Assembly: GCA_021771675.1 (NCBI GenBank)
Contig: JAETOP010000004.1
Coordinates: 62,001-126,000 of the forward strand
DNA length: 64,000 bases
Reading direction: 5' to 3'
Source of the DNA: Oscillospiraceae bacterium
GTDB lineage: Bacteria; Bacillota_A; Clostridia; Oscillospirales; Oscillospiraceae
The notes under the pieces are model-generated. The model was not told the origin of the DNA. It saw nothing but the letters and a program-made list of their open reading frames with translations, and searched no databases. Within the stretch, counting starts at the first letter, position 1, and every line of letters starts with the position of its first letter. The translations under genes and the position numbers were made by a program. Shown in pieces: positions 53,181 to 62,067 of the stretch.

Positions 53181-54011
53181 TCATTCCGTGTGGAAATTTG
53201 TCAGGATGAAAATCTGCTCCAGGGAGCTGATTTCCGCAGCAGGCTCCAAAACGGCGTATTTTGCCACGCCGGTTTCCTTGAAGCCTGCATCCACCACGTA
53301 GCCCAGAATCAGACCCCTGGGGTACACGGTGGAGCCGGAGGTGACCACCTGGTCGTTGTTGCGGATGATGGAGGAAGAGGGCAGGTAGTCCATTTGCAGG
53401 TATTTTTCGTTTCCGTCGATATAGCCGCCGCTGACCATGCCGTTATAACCGGAGGTGGCGATGGTGGCGGAAATTTCCAATGTGGAGTCCAGCACTGTTT
53501 TGACCACGGCGAAATTGGTTCCCACCTGAGTGACCAGGCCCACCACTTCGCCGTTTTCGGTAATGGCCACCATGTTGGGCTCAATGCCCACGTTACTGCC
53601 CCGGTTGATGGTGAAGGTGTTGGACCAGTCGGTGGAGCTCCATCCGATAATGTAGGCGTCGGCCAGGTCGTAGCTCTCACGAATCTCCGTCAGCCCAATG
53701 GTTTTGCGCAGACGGGCGTTTTCACGGATGGTGGCGTCGGACTGACGGGCTGTGTCCATCATCTGGGCAATGCTGGCCTTCAGAGCCTCGTTTTCCGCTT
53801 CCAGGGCCTCGTAGCGGAACATATAGCTGTAGTACCGTTCGGCGGTTTTGGTCAGAGCCGTGCCCGCCGCCCGGAAGGGAGCCAGGATGCCCTGAATCGC
53901 CAGCTCGGGGATGCTCCGGTTGGTCAGGCCCGACATCACGGAGAGCACGGCAGTAATCAACACCGCCAGGATTACAATGATTTTCAGCTTTGTATTAAAG
54001 AGATTCCTCAT
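53181..54011 (-). CDS. mreC: Rod shape-determining protein MreC
   Basis: 276 residues. One N-terminal membrane helix (about 8-28), a coiled coil (about 60-100, YEALEAENEALKASIAQMMD), then the beta-barrel domain with INRGSNVGIEPNMVAITENGEVVGLVTQVGTNFAVVKTVLD and VTSGSTVYPRGLILGYV. Scaffold of the elongasome. Overlaps maf by 17 nt and precedes mreD by 9 bp. Confidence 0.95.
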   Translation of the reverse strand: MRNLFNTKLKIIVILAVLITAVLSVMSGLTNRSIPELAIQGILAPFRAAGTALTKTAERYYSYMFRYEALEAENEALKASIAQMMDTARQSDATIRENARLRKTIGLTEIRESYDLADAYIIGWSSTDWSNTFTINRGSNVGIEPNMVAITENGEVVGLVTQVGTNFAVVKTVLDSTLEISATIATSGYNGMVSGGYIDGNEKYLQMDYLPSSSIIRNNDQVVTSGSTVYPRGLILGYVVDAGFKETGVAKYAVLEPAAEISSLEQIFILTNFHTE

Positions 54012-54579
54012 CTTGTCCCTCCTGGTCTATGATCGGCCCCAGCACTGTGCCCAGATGGCAGACAGGGAGCCCCATGACGTTGTAATAGTCTCCCTGGATG
54101 CCGGGGCAGAACAGGGCGGCGCCCCCCTGGATGCCGTAGGCCCCGGCCTTGTCCATGGGCTCGCCGGAGTCCACATACCGCTGAATTTCCTCGTCGGACA
54201 GGGGACGGAAGGTCAGGGCGGTTACCTCAGTGAAGGTCTCCTGCCCCCCCTCCCACAAAACGGTGCAGCCGGTCATCACCTGGTGCTCCCGGCCGGAGAG
54301 CAGCCGGAGCATGGAAACCGCTTCCTCCCGGCTGTGGGGCTTACCCAGAATCTTTCCCTGGCAGACCACGATGGTATCTGCCGCAACCACCACATCCTCC
54401 GGCCCACGCTCCACGGCCATGGCCTTGCGGCGGCTGACCTGGGCCACTTCGTGGGCGGGGGACTGGGTGGGGTCCATGGTCTCGTCGATGTCCGCCGCCC
54501 GGACGACAAAGGGAATCCCAAACAGGCCCAGCAGTTCCCTGCGCCGGGGAGAGCCGGAGGCCAATATCAATTGCTTCAT
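53995..54579 (-). CDS. maf: Maf-family nucleotide pyrophosphatase
   Basis: 194 residues. LILASGSPRRRELLGLFG is the Maf signature; VVAADTIVVCQGKILGKP and GAYGIQGGAALF are further conserved parts. Maf enzymes hydrolyse non-canonical or methylated NTPs (dTTP/UTP or m7GTP types) and are genetically linked to mre genes. Overlaps the U32 protease gene by 4 nt. Confidence 0.94.
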   Translation of the reverse strand: MKQLILASGSPRRRELLGLFGIPFVVRAADIDETMDPTQSPAHEVAQVSRRKAMAVERGPEDVVVAADTIVVCQGKILGKPHSREEAVSMLRLLSGREHQVMTGCTVLWEGGQETFTEVTALTFRPLSDEEIQRYVDSGEPMDKAGAYGIQGGAALFCPGIQGDYYNVMGLPVCHLGTVLGPIIDQEGQDEESL

Positions 54580-56660
54580 GATTCCAATCCTCTCAAATAC
54601 AGTCCCCGGGTGCAGAAGCCGGGGTCAAAGGCTGTGGGGGTGACGTACTCACCAATGATCCGATCTACCTCCCGGCTGTTTTCCGTGGTGAAGTACAGCC
54701 GGATGGCCCACAGGCCCAGCCGGGCCAAGTCCTGCTGGCGGTCCAACCAGCTCAGCTTCTTGCCATTGAGCAGGACGCTGCGGCAGGTGTTTCCGTCCCG
54801 GATGATGGGGAACTCCGCACCGGTGCGGTCGGTGAGCTTGACGGGCACAGCTCCGCAGGTGCATTCGCCGGTGCGGCTGCGGATCAGGCAGTGCTCTGTG
54901 AGCATCAGCGGCAGCCGGCCATAGGCAAAAATCTCCGTGGGCACGGCCTTGCTGATGTCCCGAATCTGGGGCAGGGTCAGCTCAAAGCTCAGGCAGGCGG
55001 AGGCAAAATCCATCTTCTGCAAATAATTCATGGCAGCGGAGTTGAATACATTCAGGCCAAAGTCACCGTGGAGTCGGAGACCGGCCTCCCGGGCGGGAAT
55101 CACCAGACCATAATTGCCCACCAGTACGTCCTTGATGCCCAGATTCCGCACCTGCTCCATGTCAGCTCTCAGCTTGGGCAGTTCTCCGTCATGGACGATT
55201 CTGGGCAGCACGGCGGCCACCCGGCCCCGCTGTGCCAGAGCCTGGCACAGGGCTGGGTCCTGGATGAGCAGATGGATTGGGACATAGAGCATGGCAGTCT
55301 CCGTGTTTACCAGGGTAGGGGTGAGCTGTTCCCGGGTAGTGACCTGGATGGTCAGGCCGGGGAGCTTGTTGTTGCCCTTGTAATTGGGGACGCTTTTGGG
55401 AGGGCGGACGGTGCGCTGAACCTGTCTGCCCCGGATGGCAGTGAGCCGGTTTAAGAGCTCCCGGCGCATGGCGTTGACGGCGGAGGCGGGGACGGTGAGG
55501 CCTGGGTCAATGTGGGTGCGGATTTCGGTGCAGCGGTAGGGGGTGCCACCGGTTTTGGAAAGCCATCCGCTGAGCACCTGGCCGGACAGGGGAACGCTGT
55601 GAGCCAGCTCCGGCCTGGGGCCGTTCACCGAGCACACCCGCCCCTCCGGATCTGTGACAGTGAGGGTGCAGCCATCCACGGTGACGACGCAGCGGAACTG
55701 AATATCCACCAGGGAAGTCTCTCCGGATTCGTAGGACTGCCGGGCCAGCTGCAGCCACTGGGGATCGTCCCGGGTGTCGGTGCGGGTACCGAACATTTTC
55801 TGGTTCACCCGGCCGGTATAGTAGCCGTTGGTGAAGCCCTGGCGGTTGAAGGAGGTGTAAAGCTGCTCCATCATCTGCTCGGTTACCTGGCCTTCGTCGA
55901 TGGCCTTGCGGTAGACTCCGGTGACGGTGGCCACATATTCAGGCCGCTTCATCCGTCCCTCCAGCTTCAGGGAGGTCACGCCCATGGCCTCCAATTCCTT
56001 CACATAGTGTACCAGGCAGTTGTCCTTCAGGCTCAGGGGGTATTTGCTCTCCCAGCGGCCGTAGCCGTAGCTCTGGCGGCAGGGCTGGGCACAGCGGCCC
56101 CGGTTCCCGGAGCGGCCGCCGATCATGGAGGAGAGGTAGCACTGGCCGGAATAGCACATGCACAGAGCGCCATGGACGAATACCTCAATTTCAATGGGGG
56201 AGGCAGCGCAGATATAGCGGATCTCCTCCCGGGTCAGCTCCCGGCTCAGCACCACCCGCTTCATACCCAGGGCGGCGCATAGCTGCACCCCGGACAGGGA
56301 GTGGATGGTCATCTGGGTGGAGCCGTGAACCGGCACCTCCGGGGCAATCTGGCGGCAAAGTTGAGCCACTCCCAGATCCTGGACGATGAAGGCGTCCACC
56401 CCGGCCTCGGCGGTTTGGCGAATGAGGGTGGAGACGGCCTTAAATTCCCGGTCGGTGACCAGGGTGTTCAGTGTCAGGTGGACGTCTACGCCCCGGACGT
56501 GGCAGTATTTCAGTGCCTCTCCCAGGGTTTCCAGGGTAAAGTTTTTGGCGCCCTGACGGGCATTAAAGGTGCCGATGCCCAGATATACGGCATTGGCGCC
56601 GTTCTGAACGGCAGCACGCAGGGCCTCCATGGACCCGGCGGGGGATAGTAGTTCCAACAT
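54576..56660 (-). CDS. U32-family peptidase
   Basis: 694 residues from ATG 56660 (MLELLSPAGSMEALRAAVQNGANAVYLG). That start has GGAG nine bases upstream; the ATG 15 bp earlier has no ribosome site and would leave a leader of only ~10 nt. The U32 signature EVFVHGALCMCYSGQCYLSSMIGGRSGNRGRCAQPCR (about 165-201) with its cysteines is present. U32 proteins include prephenate-independent tRNA hydroxylases (TrhP/RlhA type) as well as collagenase-like proteases, so peptidase activity is not certain. First gene of the U32-maf-mreC-mreD-mrdA operon. Confidence 0.92.
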   Translation of the reverse strand: MLELLSPAGSMEALRAAVQNGANAVYLGIGTFNARQGAKNFTLETLGEALKYCHVRGVDVHLTLNTLVTDREFKAVSTLIRQTAEAGVDAFIVQDLGVAQLCRQIAPEVPVHGSTQMTIHSLSGVQLCAALGMKRVVLSRELTREEIRYICAASPIEIEVFVHGALCMCYSGQCYLSSMIGGRSGNRGRCAQPCRQSYGYGRWESKYPLSLKDNCLVHYVKELEAMGVTSLKLEGRMKRPEYVATVTGVYRKAIDEGQVTEQMMEQLYTSFNRQGFTNGYYTGRVNQKMFGTRTDTRDDPQWLQLARQSYESGETSLVDIQFRCVVTVDGCTLTVTDPEGRVCSVNGPRPELAHSVPLSGQVLSGWLSKTGGTPYRCTEIRTHIDPGLTVPASAVNAMRRELLNRLTAIRGRQVQRTVRPPKSVPNYKGNNKLPGLTIQVTTREQLTPTLVNTETAMLYVPIHLLIQDPALCQALAQRGRVAAVLPRIVHDGELPKLRADMEQVRNLGIKDVLVGNYGLVIPAREAGLRLHGDFGLNVFNSAAMNYLQKMDFASACLSFELTLPQIRDISKAVPTEIFAYGRLPLMLTEHCLIRSRTGECTCGAVPVKLTDRTGAEFPIIRDGNTCRSVLLNGKKLSWLDRQQDLARLGLWAIRLYFTTENSREVDRIIGEYVTPTAFDPGFCTRGLYLRGLES

Positions 56661-56692
56661 ATGTTTTTTCTCCATACGGTATACTTAAATGC

Positions 56693-56721
56693 ATTATAGC
56701 ACAGCCAGAGCCGCTTTTCCA
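56693..56721 (-). promoter_or_regulatory. Promoter of the U32-maf-mre-PBP operon
   Basis: Minus-strand TGGAAA (56716-56721), 17-bp spacer, perfect TATAAT (56693-56698). Start point near 56686. Confidence 0.7.
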
Positions 56722-56848
56722 GCCTTTCCTTGGACTTTCATGAAAATTTAATGAATATACCACATTTTCCCCTTTGGGATCTGGGGGATTCTTGTGCGGT
56801 TTCCGGCCGCAGGCGCAGATATAAAGATAGCTGAGAATTAGGGAATGA

Positions 56849-56920
56849 AAATTGTAATTTGAAGCGCAGGGCGCTTACCCCAATGCAGCACGGGGATGCT
56901 CTGCGGCCGTGAACCCTGAA
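56849..56920 (+). repeat. ~70-bp repeat shared with 22160-22232
   Basis: 56850-56876 is identical (27 bp) to the complement of 22203-22229, with similarity continuing through ACCCCAAT and CACGGGGAT. The remainder of the 323-bp gap 56661-56983 holds the operon promoter and the cupin terminator. Confidence 0.8.
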
Positions 56921-56954
56921 CTCCGCCCGATAAAGCTTTTGCTGCAAAAGGAGT

Positions 56955-56974
56955 CCCCCGGCGTAAGCCGGGGG
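56955..56974 (-). terminator. Terminator behind the cupin gene
   Basis: Perfect 8-bp stem CCCCCGGC-GTAA-GCCGGGGG, followed on the minus strand by ACTCCTTTT. Confidence 0.75.
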
Positions 56975-56983
56975 AAACTCAGC

Positions 56984-57325
56984 TTATTTCAGGAAGTCCT
57001 CCCGCATGGGGGTGAAAATATCCAGCAGGATTCCCGCCTTGGTGCACAAACAGCCGTGAACCACGCCATCGGTTTTCAGCAGGGTATCCCCCGGGTGGAC
57101 GGTATGGGTCTGGCCGTCAATGGTGAAGGAGAACTCCCCAGAGACCACATAGGTAATCTGGGTGTGGGGGTGGCTATGGAGCTTGCCCACGGCTCCCTCC
57201 TGGAAGGTATTCTCCACGCACATCAGGCCGTCAGTATAAGCCAAAATTCGGCGGGTAACACCCTCGCCGCCGTCCTGGGGCAGAGAATCATCATGGTAGG
57301 CCCAACGCTGATTTTTTTCGATCAT
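56984..57325 (-). CDS. Cupin-domain protein
   Basis: 113 residues, a single small beta-barrel. The two cupin motifs are present: GKLHSHPHTQITYVVSGEFSF (His-His-Glu-type metal ligands) and HPGDTLLKTDGVVHGC. Could be a sugar or amino-acid epimerase/isomerase-like enzyme or a ligand sensor; not decidable. Its ATG overlaps the stop of the truncated MFS gene by 4 nt, so the two were an operon. Confidence 0.85.
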   Translation of the reverse strand: MIEKNQRWAYHDDSLPQDGGEGVTRRILAYTDGLMCVENTFQEGAVGKLHSHPHTQITYVVSGEFSFTIDGQTHTVHPGDTLLKTDGVVHGCLCTKAGILLDIFTPMREDFLK

Positions 57326-58125
57326 TCCTTTTCCTCCTTCATGAATACACTGAACAAAATCGTGATGAGCAGCAGAACGGTGACGCAGACCACCACGCCC
57401 ATTCCGGCGTGGATGCCGGCCTTTTCCGCCACCATGCCCACCAGGGCCGGGGTGATGATGCCGCCGAAGCTGCCAATGAGCACCATATTGCTTACGCCCA
57501 GGTCATTGCCCCGAATCTTCTCGGTGCCCAGGGCCAGGGCGGTGGTGTAGATCGTGGCCATAAACAGCCCCACGCCCATGATGCCGATGAAGATGGGCGC
57601 CTGGCTCCGGCTGAAGAACACCAGTAGGAAAAAGGCCGTCAGGCCGATTCCATCCGCCACCAGCAGGGTCTTCCTGGGCACACGGCCCACCAAATAAGCG
57701 CCGCCCATCCGTCCGATGAACATGACCACCCACAATAGGCTGGTCATCAGCTGGGACACGCTGGCACTAAGGTAGCCGGAATCCTTGAAATAGGTCACCA
57801 GCCAGTTGCAGATGGCATACTCCACAGAGATGTAAAAAAACAGGATGGCGCTGCCCAGCCAGAAGCTTTTGCTCTTTAAAAAGCTCTTATCTACAGTTTT
57901 AATGGAACCGGTGATTTTTTCTGCGGGCAGGGCCATTTTGGCATAGACCACTACCTGGATTACGCAGAGAACCATAATTCCAATGGCCATGGCCCGCCAG
58001 CCGTTTTCATTTCGGGAGGTGCAGGCCACCAGGGCCAGAGGGGACAGCACCGCTCCCACGGCGAAAGCCCCGTGGAGCAGGTTGTAGCCCACCGCCGCCC
58101 GATCGCCGGTGAGGGTGGACATCAT
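57322..58125 (-). pseudogene. MFS transporter lacking its N-terminal third
   Basis: 267 residues from the first in-frame ATG, whereas MFS carriers have ~400. Homology-like sequence continues upstream as LARGGNSNFSNT to about 58165, then turns into unrelated residues and an in-frame TAG near 58213. The remaining part contains about eight membrane segments (helices 5-12) and the inter-domain loop MALPAEKITGSIKTVDKSFLKSKSF. No ribosome site lies near the ATG. The first four helices are missing, so it is probably a remnant after deletion next to the metF terminator. The lost carrier may have been a sugar MFS of the FucP/YfkF kind. Confidence 0.75.
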
Positions 58126-58271
58126 GGTATTGGAGAAATTGCTGTTCCCTCCCCGGGCCAGCTTTGGTCTCTGCTGACGAAAAAGCTTCCCAGGGAAAAA
58201 TGCACGGTTCTATAACGCTCAAGATTATTAAGCATTCTCCGACACCGGAGGCCGCCCCGTTTCAGGTATAC

Positions 58272-58307
58272 AAAAACGCTGCCGCAAGGATTTTCCTTGC
58301 GGCAGCG
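58272..58307 (-). terminator. Terminator of the rnfC2-metV-metF operon
   Basis: Perfect 14-bp stem (CGCTGCCGCAAGGA 58277-58290; TCCTTGCGGCAGCG 58294-58307, 3-nt loop); on the minus strand it is followed directly by TTTTTG. Confidence 0.95.
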
Positions 58308-58314
58308 CTCCTTT

Positions 58315-59193
58315 TTACAGACCGGCCTGTTCCAGCAGGGCGGGAATCTTGGACTCCCAGCCCAGGGACATGATGTGCACGCCCTGGCAGTAGGGCTTGC
58401 ACTCCCGGATGATCCGGGCGGCGATCTCCACGCCGGTGATACCGGCCTTGGTCTTCTCCTTATCGGCCTGGAGCTCGGCGATCAGCTCGTCGGGGATGTG
58501 GACACCGGCCACGTTGTTGTTCATGAACTTGCACATACCGGCGGACTTGGGGATGATGATGCCCACCTGGACGGGCTTGCCAAACTGCTTGGCCTGCTCC
58601 ATGAACTTGATGAACTTCTCCGGCTCAAACACAGCCTGGGTCTGGAAATACTGGGCGCCGGCTTTGACCTTGCGCTCCATCTTCACCAGCTGGGCATCCA
58701 CGGAGTCGGAGCAGGGGGAGACAACAGCGCCCTTGGCAAACTTGGGGGGCTCGCCCACCAGGGCGTTTCCACCCAGGTCCACACCGGTTTCCAGCAGGGA
58801 GGCGGTGTGCAGCAGAGACACGGAATCCAGGTCGAACACGGGCTTGGCCTGGGGATGGTCGCCCAGCTTGGTGTGGTCGCCAGTCAGGCACAGGATGTTG
58901 TCAATGCCCAGCATGGCGGCGCTGAGCAGATCGGACTCCAAAGCAATGCGGTTCCGATCCCGGCAGGTCAGCTGGAAGATGGGGTTCAGGCCCGCATCCT
59001 TCAGCACCTTGCAGGTAGCCAGGGACCCCAGCCGCATCACGGAGGACTGGTTGTCGGTGACGTTGACAAAGTGCACCTTGGTCAGGTGCTCCTTGGCCTC
59101 TTCCACCATGCCGTCAATATGAATTCCTTTGGGAGGGCCCACTTCGGCGGAAACCACAAACTCACCGTTATCGAACAGTTCAGTAATTCTCAT
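58315..59193 (-). CDS. metF: Methylene-tetrahydrofolate reductase MetF
   Basis: 292 residues. TIM-barrel flavoprotein that reduces 5,10-methylene-THF to 5-methyl-THF. Conserved FVVSAEVGPPKG at the N-terminus, NVTDNQSS, QLTCRDRNRIALES, DNILCLTGDH and GAQYFQTQAVFEPEKF. It follows metV by 20 bp. Together with metV and rnfC2 it matches the heterotrimeric NADH-dependent reductase described in Acetobacterium woodii (MetF-MetV-RnfC2). Confidence 0.94.
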   Translation of the reverse strand: MRITELFDNGEFVVSAEVGPPKGIHIDGMVEEAKEHLTKVHFVNVTDNQSSVMRLGSLATCKVLKDAGLNPIFQLTCRDRNRIALESDLLSAAMLGIDNILCLTGDHTKLGDHPQAKPVFDLDSVSLLHTASLLETGVDLGGNALVGEPPKFAKGAVVSPCSDSVDAQLVKMERKVKAGAQYFQTQAVFEPEKFIKFMEQAKQFGKPVQVGIIIPKSAGMCKFMNNNVAGVHIPDELIAELQADKEKTKAGITGVEIAARIIRECKPYCQGVHIMSLGWESKIPALLEQAGL

Positions 59194-59213
59194 AATTTGA
59201 TTCGCTCCTCAGT

Positions 59214-59849
59214 TTATTCAGATTCTTTGGCGGCCTTGGTGGCCTCGTCGGTGTTGAAGTCATGCAGCTGAACGGGGAAATCCAGCACCTCCAGGCGGCC
59301 CTGGGCCTTCAGGCGCTGGATGATCCGCTCCCAGCCGCACTCCATGTCGGGGCAGACCTCGCACTTGCCGTTCTTGGTGCCGCCGCAGGGGCCGTTGACC
59401 AGGCTCTTGGAGCAGGCGGTGATGGGGCAGATGCCGCCGGTGAGGTTCAGAAAGCAGGTTCCGCACTGGCCGCAGTCATATTCCAGAGGGGTCACGCCCT
59501 GGAAGCCGGGAAGCTCTACGGTGTCGCAGCAGGCGTAGACCGGTTTCTCCTCCAGCACCTGGGAGATGGTCTGCACGCCCACGCCGCAGGAGAACACCAG
59601 AACCGCATCCGCCTCGGCGATTTTCGCCATGGGAGCACGCAGGCGCAGGGCCAGCTCGTCGGGGTTGCACACATAGTCGGTGGTGAGAATCCCAACCACC
59701 TTCCCCTGCTCCGTCAGCTTCTTCTGGATCGCCTTTGCCTCCTCCTCAGGGAAGCCGATTTCCTTGCAGCCATGGCAGTTGATGATGAAGACTTTGCCGT
59801 CAGCCAGGGAAGCAATGGTTTCTTCGGATTTCAGTTTCGACATTAACAT
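59214..59849 (-). CDS. metV: MetV, zinc-containing subunit of methylene-THF reductase
   Basis: 211 residues. Cysteine motifs CHGCKEIG (about 25-32), FSCGVGVQT, CGQCGTCFLNLTGGICPITACSKSLVNGPCGGTKNGKC and CGWERI define the MTHFR C-terminal (MetV) domain, which docks on MetF and may bind zinc or an Fe-S cluster. Lies between rnfC2 and metF. The N-terminal third of RnfC2 next door is a clear paralogue. Confidence 0.9.
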   Translation of the reverse strand: MLMSKLKSEETIASLADGKVFIINCHGCKEIGFPEEEAKAIQKKLTEQGKVVGILTTDYVCNPDELALRLRAPMAKIAEADAVLVFSCGVGVQTISQVLEEKPVYACCDTVELPGFQGVTPLEYDCGQCGTCFLNLTGGICPITACSKSLVNGPCGGTKNGKCEVCPDMECGWERIIQRLKAQGRLEVLDFPVQLHDFNTDEATKAAKESE

Positions 59850-59864
59850 ATATTTTCAGCCCCC

Positions 59865-61838
59865 TTACTTCTTTTTCAGCAGCGGCATGACCAGGCCCTT
59901 GGCGGCGTTGATCTTGGATACCAGAGGAATTTTGGACGAGCAGATGTACTCACAGCACTTGCAGGAGAAGCAGTCCATCACATTCAGCTTCAGCAGGCCT
60001 TCCGCGTCGCCCAGCTCACCCAGCTTGTAGATTTCCAGAGGAGCCAGCTCCATGGGGCACACGTCCACACAGCGGCCGCACTTGATGCACTCCTTGGGCT
60101 CGGTGTGGTCGGCGGCAATGGCGATGATGCCGTTGGAGCCCTTGAGGATGGGCACATGGGTATCGGCGATGGGAGTGCCCATCATGGGGCCGCCCATTTT
60201 CAGCACCACGTCCTCTCCAGTGACGCCGCCGCAGTGGTCGATGATTTCCTGGACGCTGGTGCCCAGCTTTACCACATAGTTGCCGGGGTTCTTAATGAAC
60301 TCGCCGGTGACGGACACCACCCGGTCCACCAGGGGCATACCCTTCTGGATGGCGTCGGAGATGGCCTTGGCGGTGGAGGCGTTGCTCACCACGCAGCCCA
60401 CGTCGGCGGGCAGCTTGCCGCTGGGTACCTGGCGGCCCATGACCTTCTTGATGAGCATCTTCTCAGCGCCCTCGGGGTACTGGGTTTTGGCGGCGCAGAC
60501 ACGGATGTTGTCGTAGGGAGCCACCTTTTCCTCCATCAGAGCGATGGCGTCGGGCTTGTTGTCCTCAATGAGGATCACGCCCTCTGGGGCGCTGACGGCC
60601 TTCATCATGGCCCGCAGGCCGTACACGATCTCGTCGGCGTACTCCAGCAGCACCCGATGGTCGGCGGTCAGGTAGGGCTCGCACTCGGAGCCGTTGATCA
60701 GCACAGCGTCGATGGGTTTGCCGGGCTTCAGCTTGACGTAGGTGGGGAAGGTAGCACCGCCCATGCCAACGATGCCCTTGTTCTTGACGATTTCCACGAT
60801 CTCGTCGGGGGTCAGCTCTTCCAGGGACTTGTTCGGCGCCACGGATTCATGGAGGGTATTCTTGCCGTCGTTGCGAATGACCACGCTGAGCACGCCGGGT
60901 CCCTTGTTGGGATGGGTGTGGGGCTCCACCGCCACCACGGTGCCGCTGACGCTGGAGTGGACGGGCGCACTGATGAACCCGGCCTGCTCGCCGATGACCT
61001 GGCCCACCTTCACATAGTCGCCGGGCTGAACCACAGGGGTGGCCGGCGCGCCGATGTGCATGGACAGGGGCAGGATGACGGTATCGGGCTCGGGGAATTT
61101 CTGCAAAGCCAGATGCTCGGTAAATTCCTTGTTCTCAGTGGGATGAACGCCGCCGTAGAAGCCCTCGTACCGCTTGGCCCGGGCCTGGGCCACATAGGTC
61201 TTGATGGATTCCACATCATTGACGGAGTAATCCCGAAGCTGGATGGGCTGATCCAGGAATTCCTTGGTTCTGCCCTGCTTTTCCAGGCGCTGGTAAATCT
61301 TCTCCCAGGCGCAGTCCTTCTTGGGGTCGATTTCGCATTTACCGTTCTTGGCGCCGCCGCACTGGCCGTTGACCAGGCCCTTGGTGCAGTCCACAATGGG
61401 ACAGATGCCGCCGGTGACGTTCAGATAGCACTGGGCGCAGGCACCGCAGGTCTTCTGGGTCAGGGCCATGCCATGATGGCCGATGTAATTCAGGGAGTTG
61501 GTTCCGGTGAACACGGGCAGCTGCTCCATGTCCGCCACGGTCTGCACGCCCAGGCCGCAGGAGACGACCACCATATTCTCGGTCCCCTCGGGAATGATGC
61601 CATTCAGCTTCTTCTCAGTCTGCACCTTGTTGCACAGGAAGTCTACCCTGGCGGTGCCGGTGATGTGCTTGCCCTGGGCCTGGGCAATAGCCACCAGCTC
61701 ATCCAGCTCCGGCTCCTGGGTGGTGTCGAACTCCTTGAAGCACTTGTTGCAGGCAACCAGAAACAGGTTGTCCTTCCCCGCAAGCAGGGCTTCCAGCTCT
61801 TCCTTGCTCTTTAACACATACTTGGTATAATCCACCAA
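59865..61838 (-). CDS. rnfC2: RnfC2: MetV-like domain fused to an RnfC/NADH-binding ferredoxin
   Basis: 657 residues. Residues ~1-220 repeat the MetV pattern (CNKCFKEFDT, SCGLGVQTVADMEQLP, CGACAQCYLNVTGGICPIVDC). From ~225 an RnfC-like part follows: an N-terminal barrel (GAPATPVVQPGDYVKVGQVIGE), the NADH/FMN-binding SLBB region (GIVGMGGATFPTYVKL, NGSECEPYLTADHR), and near the C-terminus ferredoxin clusters CIKCGRCVDVCP and CFSCKCCEYIC. It should oxidise NADH and pass electrons to MetFV. First gene of the operon. Confidence 0.92.
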   Translation of the reverse strand: MVDYTKYVLKSKEELEALLAGKDNLFLVACNKCFKEFDTTQEPELDELVAIAQAQGKHITGTARVDFLCNKVQTEKKLNGIIPEGTENMVVVSCGLGVQTVADMEQLPVFTGTNSLNYIGHHGMALTQKTCGACAQCYLNVTGGICPIVDCTKGLVNGQCGGAKNGKCEIDPKKDCAWEKIYQRLEKQGRTKEFLDQPIQLRDYSVNDVESIKTYVAQARAKRYEGFYGGVHPTENKEFTEHLALQKFPEPDTVILPLSMHIGAPATPVVQPGDYVKVGQVIGEQAGFISAPVHSSVSGTVVAVEPHTHPNKGPGVLSVVIRNDGKNTLHESVAPNKSLEELTPDEIVEIVKNKGIVGMGGATFPTYVKLKPGKPIDAVLINGSECEPYLTADHRVLLEYADEIVYGLRAMMKAVSAPEGVILIEDNKPDAIALMEEKVAPYDNIRVCAAKTQYPEGAEKMLIKKVMGRQVPSGKLPADVGCVVSNASTAKAISDAIQKGMPLVDRVVSVTGEFIKNPGNYVVKLGTSVQEIIDHCGGVTGEDVVLKMGGPMMGTPIADTHVPILKGSNGIIAIAADHTEPKECIKCGRCVDVCPMELAPLEIYKLGELGDAEGLLKLNVMDCFSCKCCEYICSSKIPLVSKINAAKGLVMPLLKKK

Positions 61839-61893
61839 ATATCACCTTCTTATCGATTTCTTCTTCGTTTGCGGACAAACGACTACATTTTAA

Positions 61894-61923
61894 ATTATAT
61901 CATATTTCCCCTGCGAATGTCCA
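61894..61923 (-). promoter_or_regulatory. Promoter of the rnfC2-metV-metF operon
   Basis: Minus-strand TGGACA (61918-61923), 18-bp spacer, perfect TATAAT (61894-61899). Confidence 0.7.
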
Positions 61924-61978
61924 GTCCCTCGCTATATTTTTCCCCCGCCGTGTAAATGTAAATAATTCGTGACGGCCC

Positions 61979-62006
61979 TTGACTTTTTCCGGAAATGGGG
62001 TATAGT
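61979..62006 (+). promoter_or_regulatory. Sigma-A promoter of clpB
   Basis: TTGACT (61979-61984), 16-bp spacer, TATAGT (62001-62006), immediately before the CIRCE operator. Confidence 0.8.
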
Positions 62007-62019
62007 AAAGACAAATGAA

Positions 62020-62046
62020 TTAGCACTCTCACGATGAGAGTGCTAA
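62020..62046 (+). promoter_or_regulatory. CIRCE operator (HrcA binding site)
   Basis: Perfect consensus TTAGCACTC-N9-GAGTGCTAA covering the expected transcript start of clpB. HrcA repression, released by heat or GroEL shortage, is the established role of this element. The start codon of clpB follows 21 bp later. Confidence 0.97.
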
Positions 62047-62067
62047 AAGCAGAAAGGAAGGATCGCT

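Noticed and set aside
58007..58222. 71-residue frame that would supply a new N-terminus to the MFS gene
   Set aside because: It is in a different frame from the MFS sequence and reads the same DNA without membrane character.
60105..61814. 569-residue open frame on the plus strand
   Set aside because: Complement of rnfC2; no motif and no ribosome site.
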